A stretch of 64,000 nucleotides of DNA from positions 248,001 through 312,000 of the forward strand of contig JABYQU010000019.1 of assembly GCA_022264855.1 (NCBI GenBank), read 5' to 3'. Source of the DNA: Lenzites betulinus. Lineage: Eukaryota > Basidiomycota > Agaricomycetes > Polyporales > Polyporaceae. Shown here piece after piece: positions 25,770 through 37,456 of the stretch (within the stretch, counting starts at the first letter, position 1; every line of letters begins with the position of its first letter). The notes under the pieces are model-generated. The model was not told the DNA's origin. It did no database searches and worked only from the letters and a program-made list of their open reading frames with translations. The position numbers were made by a program, and so were the translations under genes.

Positions 25770-26731
25770 ATGACCGTCGTCGCAAGAGTGTACATCATCC
25801 GACACGGTGAGACGGACCACAACCGCGAGGGCATCATGCAGGGCCAACTCGACACCCCGCTCAACGCCGCGGGCGAGCACCAAGCGCGCCTCGCCGCCCG
25901 CGCGCTCGCGGACACGCCGCTCGGCACCGCGCACGCGAGCGACCTCGTGCGCGCGAGCAAGGTGCGCACCGTCCGTCCCTGGGCGCGCACACAGCGTACG
26001 TCATGGTCCTAGTGACTCACGCGGCTGTTCGTTTGTGTAATATGTATCATGTGGGCGGTTGTATGCGCTGTGTGTGGTCTGGCGGGTGTACGTTACTACG
26101 CAGACGGCGGAGATCATATTGGAGCCGCATCCGGGAGTGCAGCTGCAGCGGAGCGGGGCGCTGCGCGAGCGGGTGCGTGGACTCCGCTTTATCTCGTCGT
26201 CGTGGTATCGCGGGGCGCGCGCTGATTCTGAAGTTGAACGTCTCATGATCGGGCGCGCTCGCCCCATCGTGTTCTCCCGCGATGCCGCCAATACGAAATT
26301 CGACGGGTGCACAGTTCATGGGCGACTGGCAGGGCGGAAGCGTCAAAGATCGCGGCCCCCCTCCGCCGAACCTCGAGCCCCTCGCTGACCTCGCGGCGCG
26401 CGCGACGAAGTGGTGGAACGAGACGGTCGGGCGCGTCGTGCAGCGCAAGGCCGCGGAGCTAGCAAGCCTCCAAGGCAGTGTCGCGCACGACGCGTTTGAG
26501 CCCGCGCATGTTCTCATGGTGTCGCATGGAGGCCTGATCGGGACGCTGGTCACGAACCTGGTGGGGAGCCGGCGGGTGCGCGCGGCGGAGGGCGTGGTCG
26601 TCGGGCGCTGTTTCAACGCGTCGATCTCGGTCGTCGAGGTCGAGGAGGACGGGCGGGGCGTGTTGCTGAGCTATGCGGACACGACGCACCTGGATGTGGA
26701 CTTGGTACAGGAGAACGCGGATGTGCAGTAG
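25770..26731 (+). CDS. Histidine phosphatase superfamily protein (phosphoglycerate mutase-like)
   Basis: Two-histidine phosphatase of the PGAM/GpmB/TIGAR type. The start at 25770 gives RVYIIRHGETDHNREGIMQG, with the catalytic RHG and phosphate-binding Arg, then LDTPLNAAGEHQARLAARAL and ASDLVRASK. An intron leads to TAEIILEPHPGVQLQRSGAL. A second intron (about 26172-26310) joins RER to FMGDWQGGSV, giving the family motif with catalytic Glu nearby. The C-terminal exon has HVLMVSHGGLIGTLVTNLVG, with the second catalytic His, and stops at 26731. Substrate is not predictable: sugar phosphates, fructose-2,6-bisphosphate or nucleotide substrates are all known in the family. Confidence 0.87.
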
Positions 26732-26841
26732 TGAGCCGATATGTGGGTGATATAGATGGGTGACCAACTAAATATGCGTGATGGGTATAGATGAAAATCT
26801 TTTTTGTCAGTTGTGTGTGCACCGAGATGCACTACAGGTCT

Positions 26842-27913
26842 TCACGGGTATTCGACGCCAGCCTCCTTCATGAGGTCAGCAGCCTCAACGTCTACAAGGG
26901 GGAACGACGAGCGAATCAGGACGTGTGGGTCTCAGAATTCGGATCGACTCACGGTCCTCAGTATGCTGCATCCTCGAGGCGTATGAACATGTTTCTCCTG
27001 TCCAAGAACATCAGGCGAAATTCGCCTAGAATGGAACACATAGCTAGCGTACCTGGGCCGAAGACAAAGTCCCCTCCCAACTGAGCGAAATTGCCCTGCT
27101 TCCCGAGATGATGCGGCCGCTTCAAAGGTCCATTCTACACCAGATGTGCATTCAGTATGGCTGACAGCGATACGCTGCTCCTACAATACTCAGCGGACAG
27201 GCGAGGGCGGGGTACACATACCCAGATGCTTTGAAGTACGTTCCCTACGACAGTCCCGGTGATATAGCTGCGCTTCGCTTGACCTGAAGGTGTTTGCTTG
27301 AGGTTCTCTATGAGACCAAAAGTCTTATAGAGCGCGCGCTTGGGGTCCGCGTACACCTCATACGGGAAACCCGTGGTTTCTGGGCGCACACGGGGCTCGA
27401 GTAAGGCAGTGCGCAACGTTGGGTACTTACAACGGAGGCGTACCGCAGTAGTGCTTGATGGGCGTCCAGTCGCCACAGCCTATGACAAGGAGGTGGACGC
27501 CAGCCTTTTCCAAGGCGTCCTTGCGGACGGATGCAAGCTGCGTGACATATTGCTATGGATGCACGTGTCGGTCAACGTCGATCGGACGTATGCCCAAGAG
27601 GACGAAGAAATACTTGGCAGATCTACAGGTACAGGATATCGAATGAGCATACATAATAGCGCAGCGGAGAAGGCAGGCACGTACCCCGCAGAAGAAGTGT
27701 CCTGTGTGTTTGTGGCGTCGGAAAGCAGCGCGTAAGTGCGTGTGTGGCGCCGCAGCGAATAACAGATAATACTGTACGGATGAAGACGACGATGGTTTTC
27801 TGGTCCTTGATGAGGCTGCCGAAGGTGACCTCTTTTCCTGTGCTGTCGAAGACGGTGAGCGCAGCCGCCGTTGCGAGCTCGTCCTGCGAGGGGGCGGCAG
27901 TGGGAGAGGCCAT
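26842..27913 (-). CDS. PRXL2-like AhpC/TSA thioredoxin-fold protein
   Basis: Thioredoxin-fold protein of the AhpC/TSA antioxidant (PRXL2/FAM213) group. The start at 27913 gives MASPTAAPSQDELATAAALT, then VFDSTGKEVTFGSLIKDQKT and IVVFI. Two very short exons follow. One of 17 nt (27685-27701) encodes the end of R plus HFFCG; one of 9 nt (27614-27622) encodes ICQ. Together with the next exon they restore RHFFCGICQQYVTQLASV and the CxxC redox centre. Later exons read LEKAGVHLLVIGCGDWTPIK, ETTGFPYEVYADPKRALYK, TFGLIENLKQTPSGQAKRSY and GNFAQLGGDFVFGP. The last exon ends DVEAADLMKEAGVEYP at 26842. Likely a redox or detoxification protein; its electron donor is unknown. Confidence 0.85.
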
Positions 27914-28105
27914 GGTGCGGGGACGGTGGAAGGCTGCAGGCCGCTTGTGAGCGGATGAACGAAACTACGCTAGTTGGATTACGTAACAGAAGGCTATACT
28001 ACTGAACGCAGCGCCAAGCGCACGCTCCATCCTCTTCCAATATCCGCGTACAAAAACCGGACGCGCACCGACCCTCCCCCTCGTTCCCCCCTCCTGCCAG
28101 CACAC

Positions 28106-30414
28106 ATGGCGACCGCGACCGACCGCACTCCTCTTCTCGAGAACGGCAATGGCGCAGAGCCGCCGAAGCCGTTCTACAGGCGCCTCGCGACCACACTCAG
28201 CGCCGAGGGGCAGCCCTCCTGGTGGCAATCGTACAAGTTCTTCTTCTTTGGCTCCTATGTCAACGTCCTCCTCCTCTTCGTCCCCCTCAGCTTCCTCTCG
28301 CACTTCCTCGACTGGGATGCCGCCCTCAGGTTTTCTTTCAGCTTTGTCGCGATCATGCCCCTGGCCGCGGTACGTCATAGCCACCCCGCTGCGCACGCCG
28401 CTTCGGCGACTGAATGCGCGTGAATTGTGGTTTGTGTAGCTGCTTGGCACCGCGACGGATCAGCTCTCGCTCAAGCTGGGGCAGACCCTCTCGGGGCTGC
28501 TCAACGCGTCCTTCGGCAACGCGGTCGAAATCATCGTCGGCATTGCGGCCCTCCTCCAAGGTTCGCGTCCACGCCTTCCGTGCCTCTCCCGCCCGTTCGC
28601 GCGCGTCTACTCACAGCCTTCCAGGAGAACTTCGCATCGTCCAGACCTCTGTACGTACGCGCAGTGGACGCGCTCCCGTGCCGTGAGCTCACGCGCGCGT
28701 CACAGCTCCTCGGTTCCATTCTCTCCAACCTGCTCCTCGTCCTCGGATGCTCCTTCCTCGCAGGTGCGTGCCGCGCCTCTGCCGCGAGGCAGTACAAGGT
28801 TTCCGCACGCCTGTCTTCGGTGGCTTATCCAGACTTCCGTAGGTGGCCTGACGGTCCGGGAGAGCAACTTCCAGGTGACGGCTGCGCAGGCGTGAGTACT
28901 CTCCCGATAGCTTGCACCGCCCACCGCTCACACCTTCCGATGGAACGCGCAGCTCGAGCTCGGTACGCATCCGCCACATTGCTCCCGCCCTCCGCTGCTC
29001 ATCTGATCCTCTCGTAACGCGTTTGTAACGCGTTTTCCAACACGACGCATAGCTCATGACCCTCACATGTATCAGTACGTCGCACCGCCCCGCTAGACTG
29101 CGCGCGTTCGCCGGCACTGACCGCGCGTCCGTGCAATGGCGAAAACAGCTCTCGTCATTCCCGCGGCCTACCATAGCGCGAAGGCACACACGGGCGGCCT
29201 CGAGGGCGGCGCGAACCTCACGTCCATTCCGGCCATAATCAGCCAGCTTGACCCGAAGCTCGAGCTCGGCTTGGACGCGGGCTCCGCTCACGGCCTGAAG
29301 ATCATCTCGCGCGGCACGGCGATCCTCCTTCTGTTCGTCTACGTCGCGTACTTGATCTTCCAGGTCAGTCTGGGCTCCCCGCACGGCGCACGTGCGCCCG
29401 CGCGAATAGAGTACTGACGGTGCTTCTCGGACGCGCTCTATCACAGCTGAAGACGCATGCGTATCTGTACGTTGCCGAGGCGCAAGACGAGGAGGAAGAG
29501 GAGCCGAAGATGAGCGTTCCGGCCGCGGGCTCAGCGTAAGTCTGACACGGATGTAGGTCGGGACCCGGAGATACTAAGTATACCCTGCAGGCTTCTTCTG
29601 GTGACCCTTATCACCTCCTTCTGCGCTGACTATCGTACGTAACTCGCGACATTGGCTCTGACTTTTGGGAATTCTCTGACATCGCCCTTACACAGTCGTT
29701 GGCTCAATTGAGGAAACCGCTGAACGGTACTCCATCCCAAAGCCATTCATCGGCCTTATTCTGCTGCCTATCGTGGTACGCATTCGCTTCGAGACAGCTA
29801 TCCGGAGTGTGCTGTTTCATTTCTAACCGGATCTCCAATAGGCTAATGCGGCCGAGCACGTTACATCCGTCTGGATGGCAATGAAGAACAAAATGGAATT
29901 GACCATCGGTATCTGTGTCGGGAGCTCGATCGTGCGTCCAGTTCTCCCGGCTTCACCGGTATATGCTAACTGCGTAACTCTATGTAGCAAATCGCTGCGT
30001 TCGTCGTGCCGCTCCTCGTCATCGTCGGCTGGATCACCCACCACGACCTCACGCTCTTCTTCGCGGACTTTGAGGTATGCTCAACATCGCGCCCTGCAAT
30101 TCTGCGCTAATGCCGTTGTTTTACAGACCATCGTTCTCTTCGTTTCGGTGCTGCTCGTCAACTTCCTCATCCAGTACGTACACTGTACTCTCCTGCAGGT
30201 GCACACAGCTAACGTTGTTCACAGGGACGGCAAGTCCAACTACATGGAGGGTCTCATGTAAGACTTGCCCTCCCTAACACTTCCGGGGACACTGTTAATC
30301 ATTTTCCGCAGGCTCGTCACGCTCTACCTCGTCATCGCTCTTGCCTGTAAGTCACGCAGCCATCCATTGTCTTTCGACACCCGCTCACGCACTCGAACAG
30401 TCTGGGTATCGTAA
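28106..30414 (+). CDS. VCX1: Vacuolar Ca2+/H+ exchanger (CAX/VCX1 type)
   Basis: Cation/proton antiporter of the CaCA superfamily that loads Ca2+ into the vacuole. The start at 28106 opens a cytosolic N-terminus with a dileucine-like TPLLENGNG, then multiple membrane segments. The first alpha repeat reads LLNASFGNAVEIIVGIAALL; the second reads LPIVANAAEHVTSVWMAM followed by MELTIGICVGSSIQIAAFVV. Both carry the conserved GN/AN-A-(V/A)-E motif. Between them lies an acidic loop (EAQDEEEEEPKMS) matching the CAX acidic region. About twelve introns, several exons being only 20-40 nt. The last exon (30401-30414) encodes FWVS and the stop. Confidence 0.92.
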
Positions 30415-31377
30415 TACGTCCTCTCCCTGACCTTGCTCTTCCGACCTTCGCGACACCTCTCTCTCTCCCTCACCCTCCACCTTCTGCTCCCAACACACGA
30501 CTCTAGACCCTCCCTATATCCTGCTTTCCCCCTTCCCTTCCCTTCGCCCTTCCCGTAAATACGCGCCCACTGCCCCCACCCGAACCGCTCCTTGCTCGGA
30601 CGCTTCCCCCCCCTCCCTAGCGCCCTCAAAAGCTTTGGGGCCCCCTTCGAATACGGCAGTGCCTGCCCTACTCATGCTCCCCCTTTAACTTACGCGCGTC
30701 TTGCCAGAGCTTCAGCGTGCGACGGTGCCCTGTACCGAATGCTATAGCTAGTACCTCGCAGTGCTAGCGGCGCGGTCGGTGCCGCCCAGGCTCGTCGCCC
30801 TGGTTCACGCGCTTGTTCAGAATGCAAGTTGGTGTGCAATGAGATGTGAGCTGGAGGTCAGCAGAATCTCGACTGAAACGAGAGCGTCACGCAGCACTCC
30901 CGAGATGCATGGATAGAGAGAGAGAGAGGCAAAACAGAAAACACGCAGCGCTACATTGATGTTCAGTACGTCTCAACCGGAATCCCTACACTAAGGAAAC
31001 AGTACATGTCCGCCCTCGTCCGCCCCCGTCCATACCTGCACCCGCTCCCCCCACATTTAACAGTATCAGTAACACAGCAACGCACGCGCGTCGAGCCTCC
31101 CCCATTCCGCCCCCTCGCAGTCCAGACGTCAAGCCCCGCGCAACAAAATACAACCCACCCGCCCCAAGCGAGACCCGATATCGACACGCCCGCCATTTAT
31201 ACACCATACACCACAGAGACACGTCCCTATTTCACCCACAGCGCCGCCATTCGCCCACACGACGCCCACGAAAGCACATATGGAGTTTTACACACGGCCG
31301 ATCTCCCAGGACGGCCGTACACGGGGGAGGGGGGCAGGAGGCGAGGCGAGAAGGCAAGGTGGGAAGGAGGGCAGGCC
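30415..31377. other. Convergent 3' region between VCX1 and DOA1
   Basis: 963 bp between facing stop codons. Holds a pyrimidine-rich stretch (about 30420-30620) and a short AG microsatellite near 30915-30929. An open frame on + (31006-31497) overlaps the DOA1 3' end and has no recognised domain; I do not call it. Confidence 0.5.
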
Positions 31378-34300
31378 TCAGAGGAGCGCGAGCACCTCCT
31401 TCGAGACGTCCTTGATGCGCGCCTCCGCGAACGTCGCGGCGAGGTCCGCGAGCACGGCGCGCGCGGTCGTCTGCTGGTCTGGCGGGAGCGGATGTGAGCC
31501 CTCCTTCGCCGCGAACGTCTATCAGCATCAGCGAAAGGGGGGACGGGGCGTCAGTATTGCGTGGTGAGCGGGGGCGAATGGTGGGTGGGGACGTACGATG
31601 TCCCCGAGCGCGACCAGTGCGCGGTACGCGGCCTCGCCCTCGGTCTTTTCCGATTTCAGGATCTGGAGGGAGGGGGTCAGACGGATACGCTGGGGCTAGG
31701 ATGTAGGGCACGCGGCCGTGGACGTACTTCGAGTACGAGTGCGACGAGCTGGTTGCGCAGGGGGACCGCGAGAGGTTCCCGGAGGCCCGTGCACGAGATG
31801 CTATCACAGCGATCAGCAGCCGCATATAATTGACCATCTACTCAATGGAGAAGGACATACTTGAACAGGATGGTCGTGAGGGACACGCGTAGCGAATTCG
31901 TCAGTGTCGTGTACGGCACCTCGCCGAGCGTGTTCAGGACCTATATCGCACAGCATCATTGAGTAAATGCGTGTAAACTCAGAACGGCGCGCATAGCGCG
32001 TAGACACACCTCTTGTACCCAAGCGCCGTCCAAGAGCGTCGTGCCGTCCTGGAAAACGTTCGCAAGCGAGCGCAGGAGGAAGAGCGTGTTCGTCTCGCGC
32101 TGCTTGGGCAGCGGCGATGACCACGGCTCGTTCCAGCTCGCCCCGAGGAACAGCGCGGCGAAAAACCGTGACCGCAGCGCGCCGTCGGTGTAAGCGGTAG
32201 GGCAGAACGCGAGGACGAGACGGCTGAGGTCCATCACTAAAGACGGCGAACGTTAGTGTGTACAGAGAGGCTGCAGAGGACGACGACGCGTACGCGGGAA
32301 GATCTGGGACTGGGGCCAGCGCTCGAGGAGCTGGATGATGGCGTCGATGTGGTTGCTCGTGAGCTTCTTCGATGGGGGGTCGAGGGGATGTGATACAGCT
32401 TGAGCGAGATACGTGAAGGTTTCGTCGATGAGGTTCAGTTCTTGGGGATACATTGCGAGATACCCGGTCGACTGTACGCACGCCCGCCCGATCAGCACGC
32501 ATATATCGCGACCAAAACCACGCATACGCACGATCTCGTTCCGGAGCGCTTGGTCGAATTGGTACAGTTTGGCTTGCATTGCGGATACATGTGCTTGTCG
32601 GAAAGATAGTGGAGATCTCTGCGTGCGAAGGGATGAGCGACGTCTCGTGCGCGGAGCGGCGGCGCACTCACAACGGGTATAACATTTACTAGCGTGCTAC
32701 TCGCGGGCTGTGGTGGCATGACCGGAGAGGTCGCTGCCCCCGCGTAGCGTGAAGCACCCGTCCACGGGTCGTTGGTCGCCGGGGCAGCTGGGGGCGGCGT
32801 AGGCGCAGCGGACTGCGCGCGGTACCTCGAAGCACCTAGGTAGGATTAGGATTGAAGTTCGGTGAATGCCGACACGGCCTATAATTGGTGACGTACCGGT
32901 GAAAGGATCCATATAATCCGATCCGCCACCTGATGCCGAGGCTTGGGAGGCCTGGTATCTCGACGCACCTTTGGGGGCATCAGCTCGGCGACAAGGTCTG
33001 CCGTCAGACTGGCACTCACCGGTGTATGGATCCGAGTATTGCTGACTGGGGGCGCCAAGAGTGACACCGGAGGCGTTCTTCTCGATGAAACGCACGACCT
33101 CATCTAGATAACTCAAGGGAAGATCGTTGCTTTCGAGGAAGCGTTGCGCAGCGGTGTATGGGTTCTCTGGGGCACGGGTTGAGTACGCCTGTGGTCGCAT
33201 ATGTACGACGCAATCTTACCGCTTGCATTGTACGGAAGCTTCAATGGCGGGACACCTTCCTGGACGTCGACGTCGAAGACATAGTCGTACTCTCGGCCCT
33301 TATAAAGCTGTTTGCGCCCCGAGCCGACCGCATCCACGACGTCGCCCATTTTCTGCCAGCTTGACGAAGCATTGTCCCACTGCGAAGAAGAGCAAATCTC
33401 AGGAGACCTGTCCAAACGGGTCAATCGCCAGATGCGCGTACTTGATGGGCCTCTACGCTTTCGCCGCGCCTGATCATCTTCACCTCGCCCGATTTCTTGC
33501 CTGGATGACCGTCAGTTTTCGTTGTCCGTCACTTACCCGCGCCATACCGCCGACGCACCTGGCTGCGTCAACGCTTCTGGCCCGGGCAGATCAGACTTCT
33601 TGACGTCGCCGATCTGCTGGGCAGGAAGCGCCTGCGACGCGACGAGGTCGTCGAACGTCTTGAGCTGGTCTCCCGTCGCCCAGCGGTCCTCCTCTGACGT
33701 GAAGACCCGGACGATGCCATCGCTGCAGCCGGTCACGATATCACCGTTCGGCATCGTCGACACGGTCCATACCGAGATGGCGGGGTGGACGAGTGTCTGG
33801 GCGCATTCGCCGTCTGTGGCGGTTGCAATTGCGCTCAGAGAAGTCGTGAGAGAACGAGCGGAGGGCGAGTTACTAACCTCGCCAGATGCGGACTGTCCGG
33901 TCCTCACCACCTGACACGATGTCGCCGTTGGGGAGGACGGAAATGCTGTAGACGAAAGACGTGTGACCTGATAGGGTATACACGCAGTCGCCCTCCATGG
34001 TCCAGATCCGAATTTCGCTGCGGGAGGAGGGTCTAGACCGGTGCGCGTAAACAGCCGCCCTGGCACGTACCTGTCGTTCGAGCATGATGCGAAGCCGATG
34101 TCAGTAATCAAGGCCAGACCGCGCACGGCTTGCGTGTGTCCGGGATATGTGCGGACGTTCTTGTGCTGCTTCCATAGCTTGATAGTGTTGTCCGCCGAAC
34201 CTTCGCAGGTCCGTCGTCAATTACGCGTCAAGACGTGCTTACCGGCGCGACAAACCTGTCAGAAATTGGCCGCCATCGATAGCCAGGACAGTCCAGACGG

Positions 34301-34915
34301 ACTGCTGGTGCCCGACGAGGTCGTACAGCAGCTGAAAGTCCCTCCATACCTTCGCAGTGCTTTGGACGGATGGAACGGTGTAAAACGACCGCGAGAGGAA
34401 GTGGCGCAGGAAATACACACCTGTCCCACGAGCCGGAGATGATTGTGCCGTCTTCTGCGGTGTGCAGCGCGCATACGTTCTCTGTGTGACCCAGGAGGGA
34501 GAAATTGGGCTCGCCCTTTGTGCTCGGGAGCGCGAACACGTTGATCACTGTGTCCTGCCCGCCGGTGACCGCATAGCCTGCGCCGCGCGATGAGCCGCGC
34601 GTCCGGGAGGCTGAGCCACTAGCCGAGTGGATCACTCACCTTCTGGGGCACCTGGCGCCGGCGGTAGATACGCGACGGCATTAATGAACCTGGAGCCAGC
34701 CTGGAGGGTGGCGGACTGGGCGAAGGGGGCACCGGCAGGCCGTGTCCAGACGATCGCGGTCGTATCGCGCGAGGCGGAGAGAATGAGATCGTCAGTGGGT
34801 GCGACGACGGCCCTGACCTAAGCACGGTGAGCGGTGGGGCGCGAGAGGGAGCTCGCGGACTGGGACACACATCGGAGGAGTGGGCAGCGAGCGAGGCCGA
34901 CAGCTTGTACGGCAT
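31378..34915 (-). CDS. DOA1: DOA1/UFD3 (PLAA): WD40-PFU-PUL ubiquitin-binding Cdc48 cofactor
   Basis: Cofactor of the AAA ATPase Cdc48/p97 that binds ubiquitin and maintains free ubiquitin. The start at 34915 gives MPYKLSASLAAHSSDV, then WD40 blades: ILSASRDTTAIVWTRP, AVTGGQDTVINVFALPS, SLLGHTENVCALHTAEDG, GSADNTIKLWKQHKNV, LSGHTSFVYSISVLPNGD and SGGEDRTVRIW. A PFU domain follows (WDNASSSWQKMGDVVDAVG, YDYVFDVDVQEGVPPLKLPY, NPYTAAQRFLESNDLPLSYL). A linker then has three repeats of a D(P/Y)xTGASRY-like motif (about 32750-33040). The PUL domain covers roughly 31380-32680 (QLLERWPQSQIFP, FFAALFLGASWNEPW, VFQDGTTLLDGAWVQEVLN) and ends DVSKEVLALL. More than ten introns. Confidence 0.93.
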
Positions 34916-37456
34916 TGCGGGGGCGGCGGCGGTCGTGAGCGGATCGTGAAGGAGCGAGAGAGAGTCTGGGCGTGTGCGGAGGAGATGGTCTGCGGAGGAA
35001 GGCGAGATCGAATTGGGGAGCAGCGAACGCCGTCCAGCCTCGAACTTTCGATAGCCGACTGCACTCAGCTTCTCCTCAGCCAATCCCCTCGCCTCCCGCC
35101 GCCGCGCTCGCTCTCCCTGCGCCCGCCGCGCACCCCGCCCCTCCGCTCGTCGTCCGCCGGCGGCCGCGCACCCCGCAGCCCCGCTCGTCGTCGCCCACAA
35201 CGCCCCAGCCGAGTCGCTCCACAGCATGGGAAGATCGGCGCGCGATACGCATATTCCGCGGCGCGCGCAGCCATTGGCCGGCCTCTTGCAGCGCGACGCC
35301 CGCTGACCTGGGCACGGAAGCGGACGGAGATGGGTGCACGTTGACGGTGCCATTGACTCGCGCGAGATCGATGCCGCGCATAATACACATGACCAGACAG
35401 CAGTACGTAGGGTATGTACACCACTCTAACGAGCCCCGGAGACGTGGGAAGTCGCACCCAGGGAGATACGGAGGTGCAGTAGTCTATGCCTTGCACCGGT
35501 TCTTTCATCTCCTGCGAGGGCCTCACGATGCAGTTCGTCGACCGTGGCGTCGAGGCCGACAACTTGCCAAATCATGAGGGGATGCGCGCGTCGGTAGCCG
35601 CCCGCCCCGCCTTTATCCTTCCCCCTTTAGGGCAGGCACCGACCCGCCCAGCCCCCGAAGATCCCCACCCCGATCCAGGTGGCGCTTCAATCTTGTGTGG
35701 TTCGTCCCAACAAACTCGCAAACACCGCGTCCGCAAACAACGTTCGACGCGGTCGCGCATGCACCTCCGCCGTCCGCTCTCTCACCTCGCCCGCGTAATC
35801 CTCGCCGATTTGCCAAGCCTTGCAGCCGCTGCATAAGCACGCCCTCGAATACGCGCACGCGGACACATTCGGACCCTCTTGTGCGGCGGGTGATGGGAGC
35901 GTTGGAGTCTCTGATCCAGGGGCCGAACCCTCGTACGGCGGGCGTACTCCAACGCCCTATAACGCGTCCTCGCGTCGACACAATTCCTCGGCCTAATCCC
36001 AACAGCCACCCTCAGCGGCCAGCACCCCCGGGCTAACGCGCACAGCTTTACAGCCTAGAAGACAGTATATCGCGCCCTGGGCAGATATCGCCGCTGTGGC
36101 GGACCAACCGTCGTCAGCTGCAGAAGCACCCCCGCACGACATATCAGTACCCTGCGACGGTGTGCGTGAAATACGCGTAATAAACACAGGCTCAGCGTCC
36201 GAGGCGCGTGCCACGAACCGTGCCCCAAATCTGGATATCTCGTACAGCCCTACCGCGCTCCACGAGGCGGACGCTTCACTCCACAACGCGCGGGTATATC
36301 TACCGCATACCGTATACCCGGCTGGCACTGTGGCCGCGTCCCTCAAATCCCCCTCCCCCTGCAGGCCCCAGGGCGGTCCGGCGAGATGCCGCGTCCCGAC
36401 GAGGGCGCCACGATGCTGCAGCCTGCAGGCAGGACGGGCTTCTAGGGACTTTCTACCGCTGGCCCTGGTACTAGCAGCGGCGGCCAGGCGCAGCGGCACG
36501 GGGAACGTACTGGGACGTAATAAACACCCGCGCAGACACAGGCTCGACATCTCTTTCCCGAGCGGCACGCGGGCGTGTCTTCCCCTGTCTTCCCTTTCCG
36601 TGGCGGGCACTGGGCAGGCCACAGGTACATGCGTCGATATGCACCTAGCGCTGCTGATAAAGGAGGCGCGCGCCCTGGCCTAGCTCTGCGCCCTCGTGCC
36701 GACTGACTGTCAACTGTCCAGTGGAGGAACGGACGGCCAAGCTCCCGGGCGCAGGACGCGGCGCGTCCACGGTGACGGTGGGCGTCCTGCACTAGTCTTT
36801 CTCGAGTCTCGTGGCAGCAGCGCCCGGAGCTCTAGCCCCGCGCTGCGTTATGGCGGTGCGCGCCTGCGCACCGTCCACAGCACCCGCACACAGTAGGATC
36901 TCCGAAATGCATGCGTGTTTATTCGATACCCGTACCTAGCACCAGAGCTTCTATACAGCGACAGTCGCGAGGCCGACGAGAACGCGCAGGACAGTCGTCT
37001 GAACGTGAAAACCGTGCCGGCCTCCTTCGCTTCCTCGTCGCATCATTCGCAGGAAGCACGACAAGGCAAAGGCACGGCCGGAGCTTTTGCGCACCCAGCC
37101 CGGGCGGGCGCCAGCTGTGTCCTTTCTCTCATGCTGGGCGCGGCCTAGGCTGCTGCTAGGGCGTCCGCGGGATCTGGGTATTTGCCACGGGGGGTGGCTG
37201 GATCGCCTACGCCGTTAAGCTATTCAAAGACACGGAAATACCAGGAAAGAGTGACATTTCGCGGAAAGGAAATAGACAGTACAACACGGTGCGTACGATA
37301 GAGTCAGGGTATGGGCAGCAGAGCAATTTCAGGTCGTAGCGGTCGAGCGCAGCGGAGCATTCCAGAAAACACCATGAGCGACAGCAAGAGGCGAAGAGTC
37401 CACGCGGTTCCGCAGCAGCAAGATTACCAGAAGTCGTCGAGTTCCAGTGCACACGC
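34916..37456. other. Gene-poor 2.5 kb stretch upstream of DOA1
   Basis: No exon chain or known domain on either strand. The longest open frames (for example about 36096-36683 on +, beginning at GTG, not ATG) are of biased Ala/Arg/Pro composition and have no splice context. The region next to 34916 is the likely DOA1 promoter, and that next to 37456 the HOP1 3' end. GC-rich; a non-coding transcript cannot be excluded. Confidence 0.5.

Noticed and set aside
30914..30930. Short AG microsatellite
   Set aside because: Too short and common to be worth a separate finding.
34972..35577. 201-codon plus-strand frame upstream of DOA1
   Set aside because: Starts at GTG, low-complexity Pro/Arg-rich, lies in the DOA1 5' region.
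36096..36683. Plus-strand open frame of about 195 codons
   Set aside because: Begins at GTG, has biased composition and no domain or splice context.
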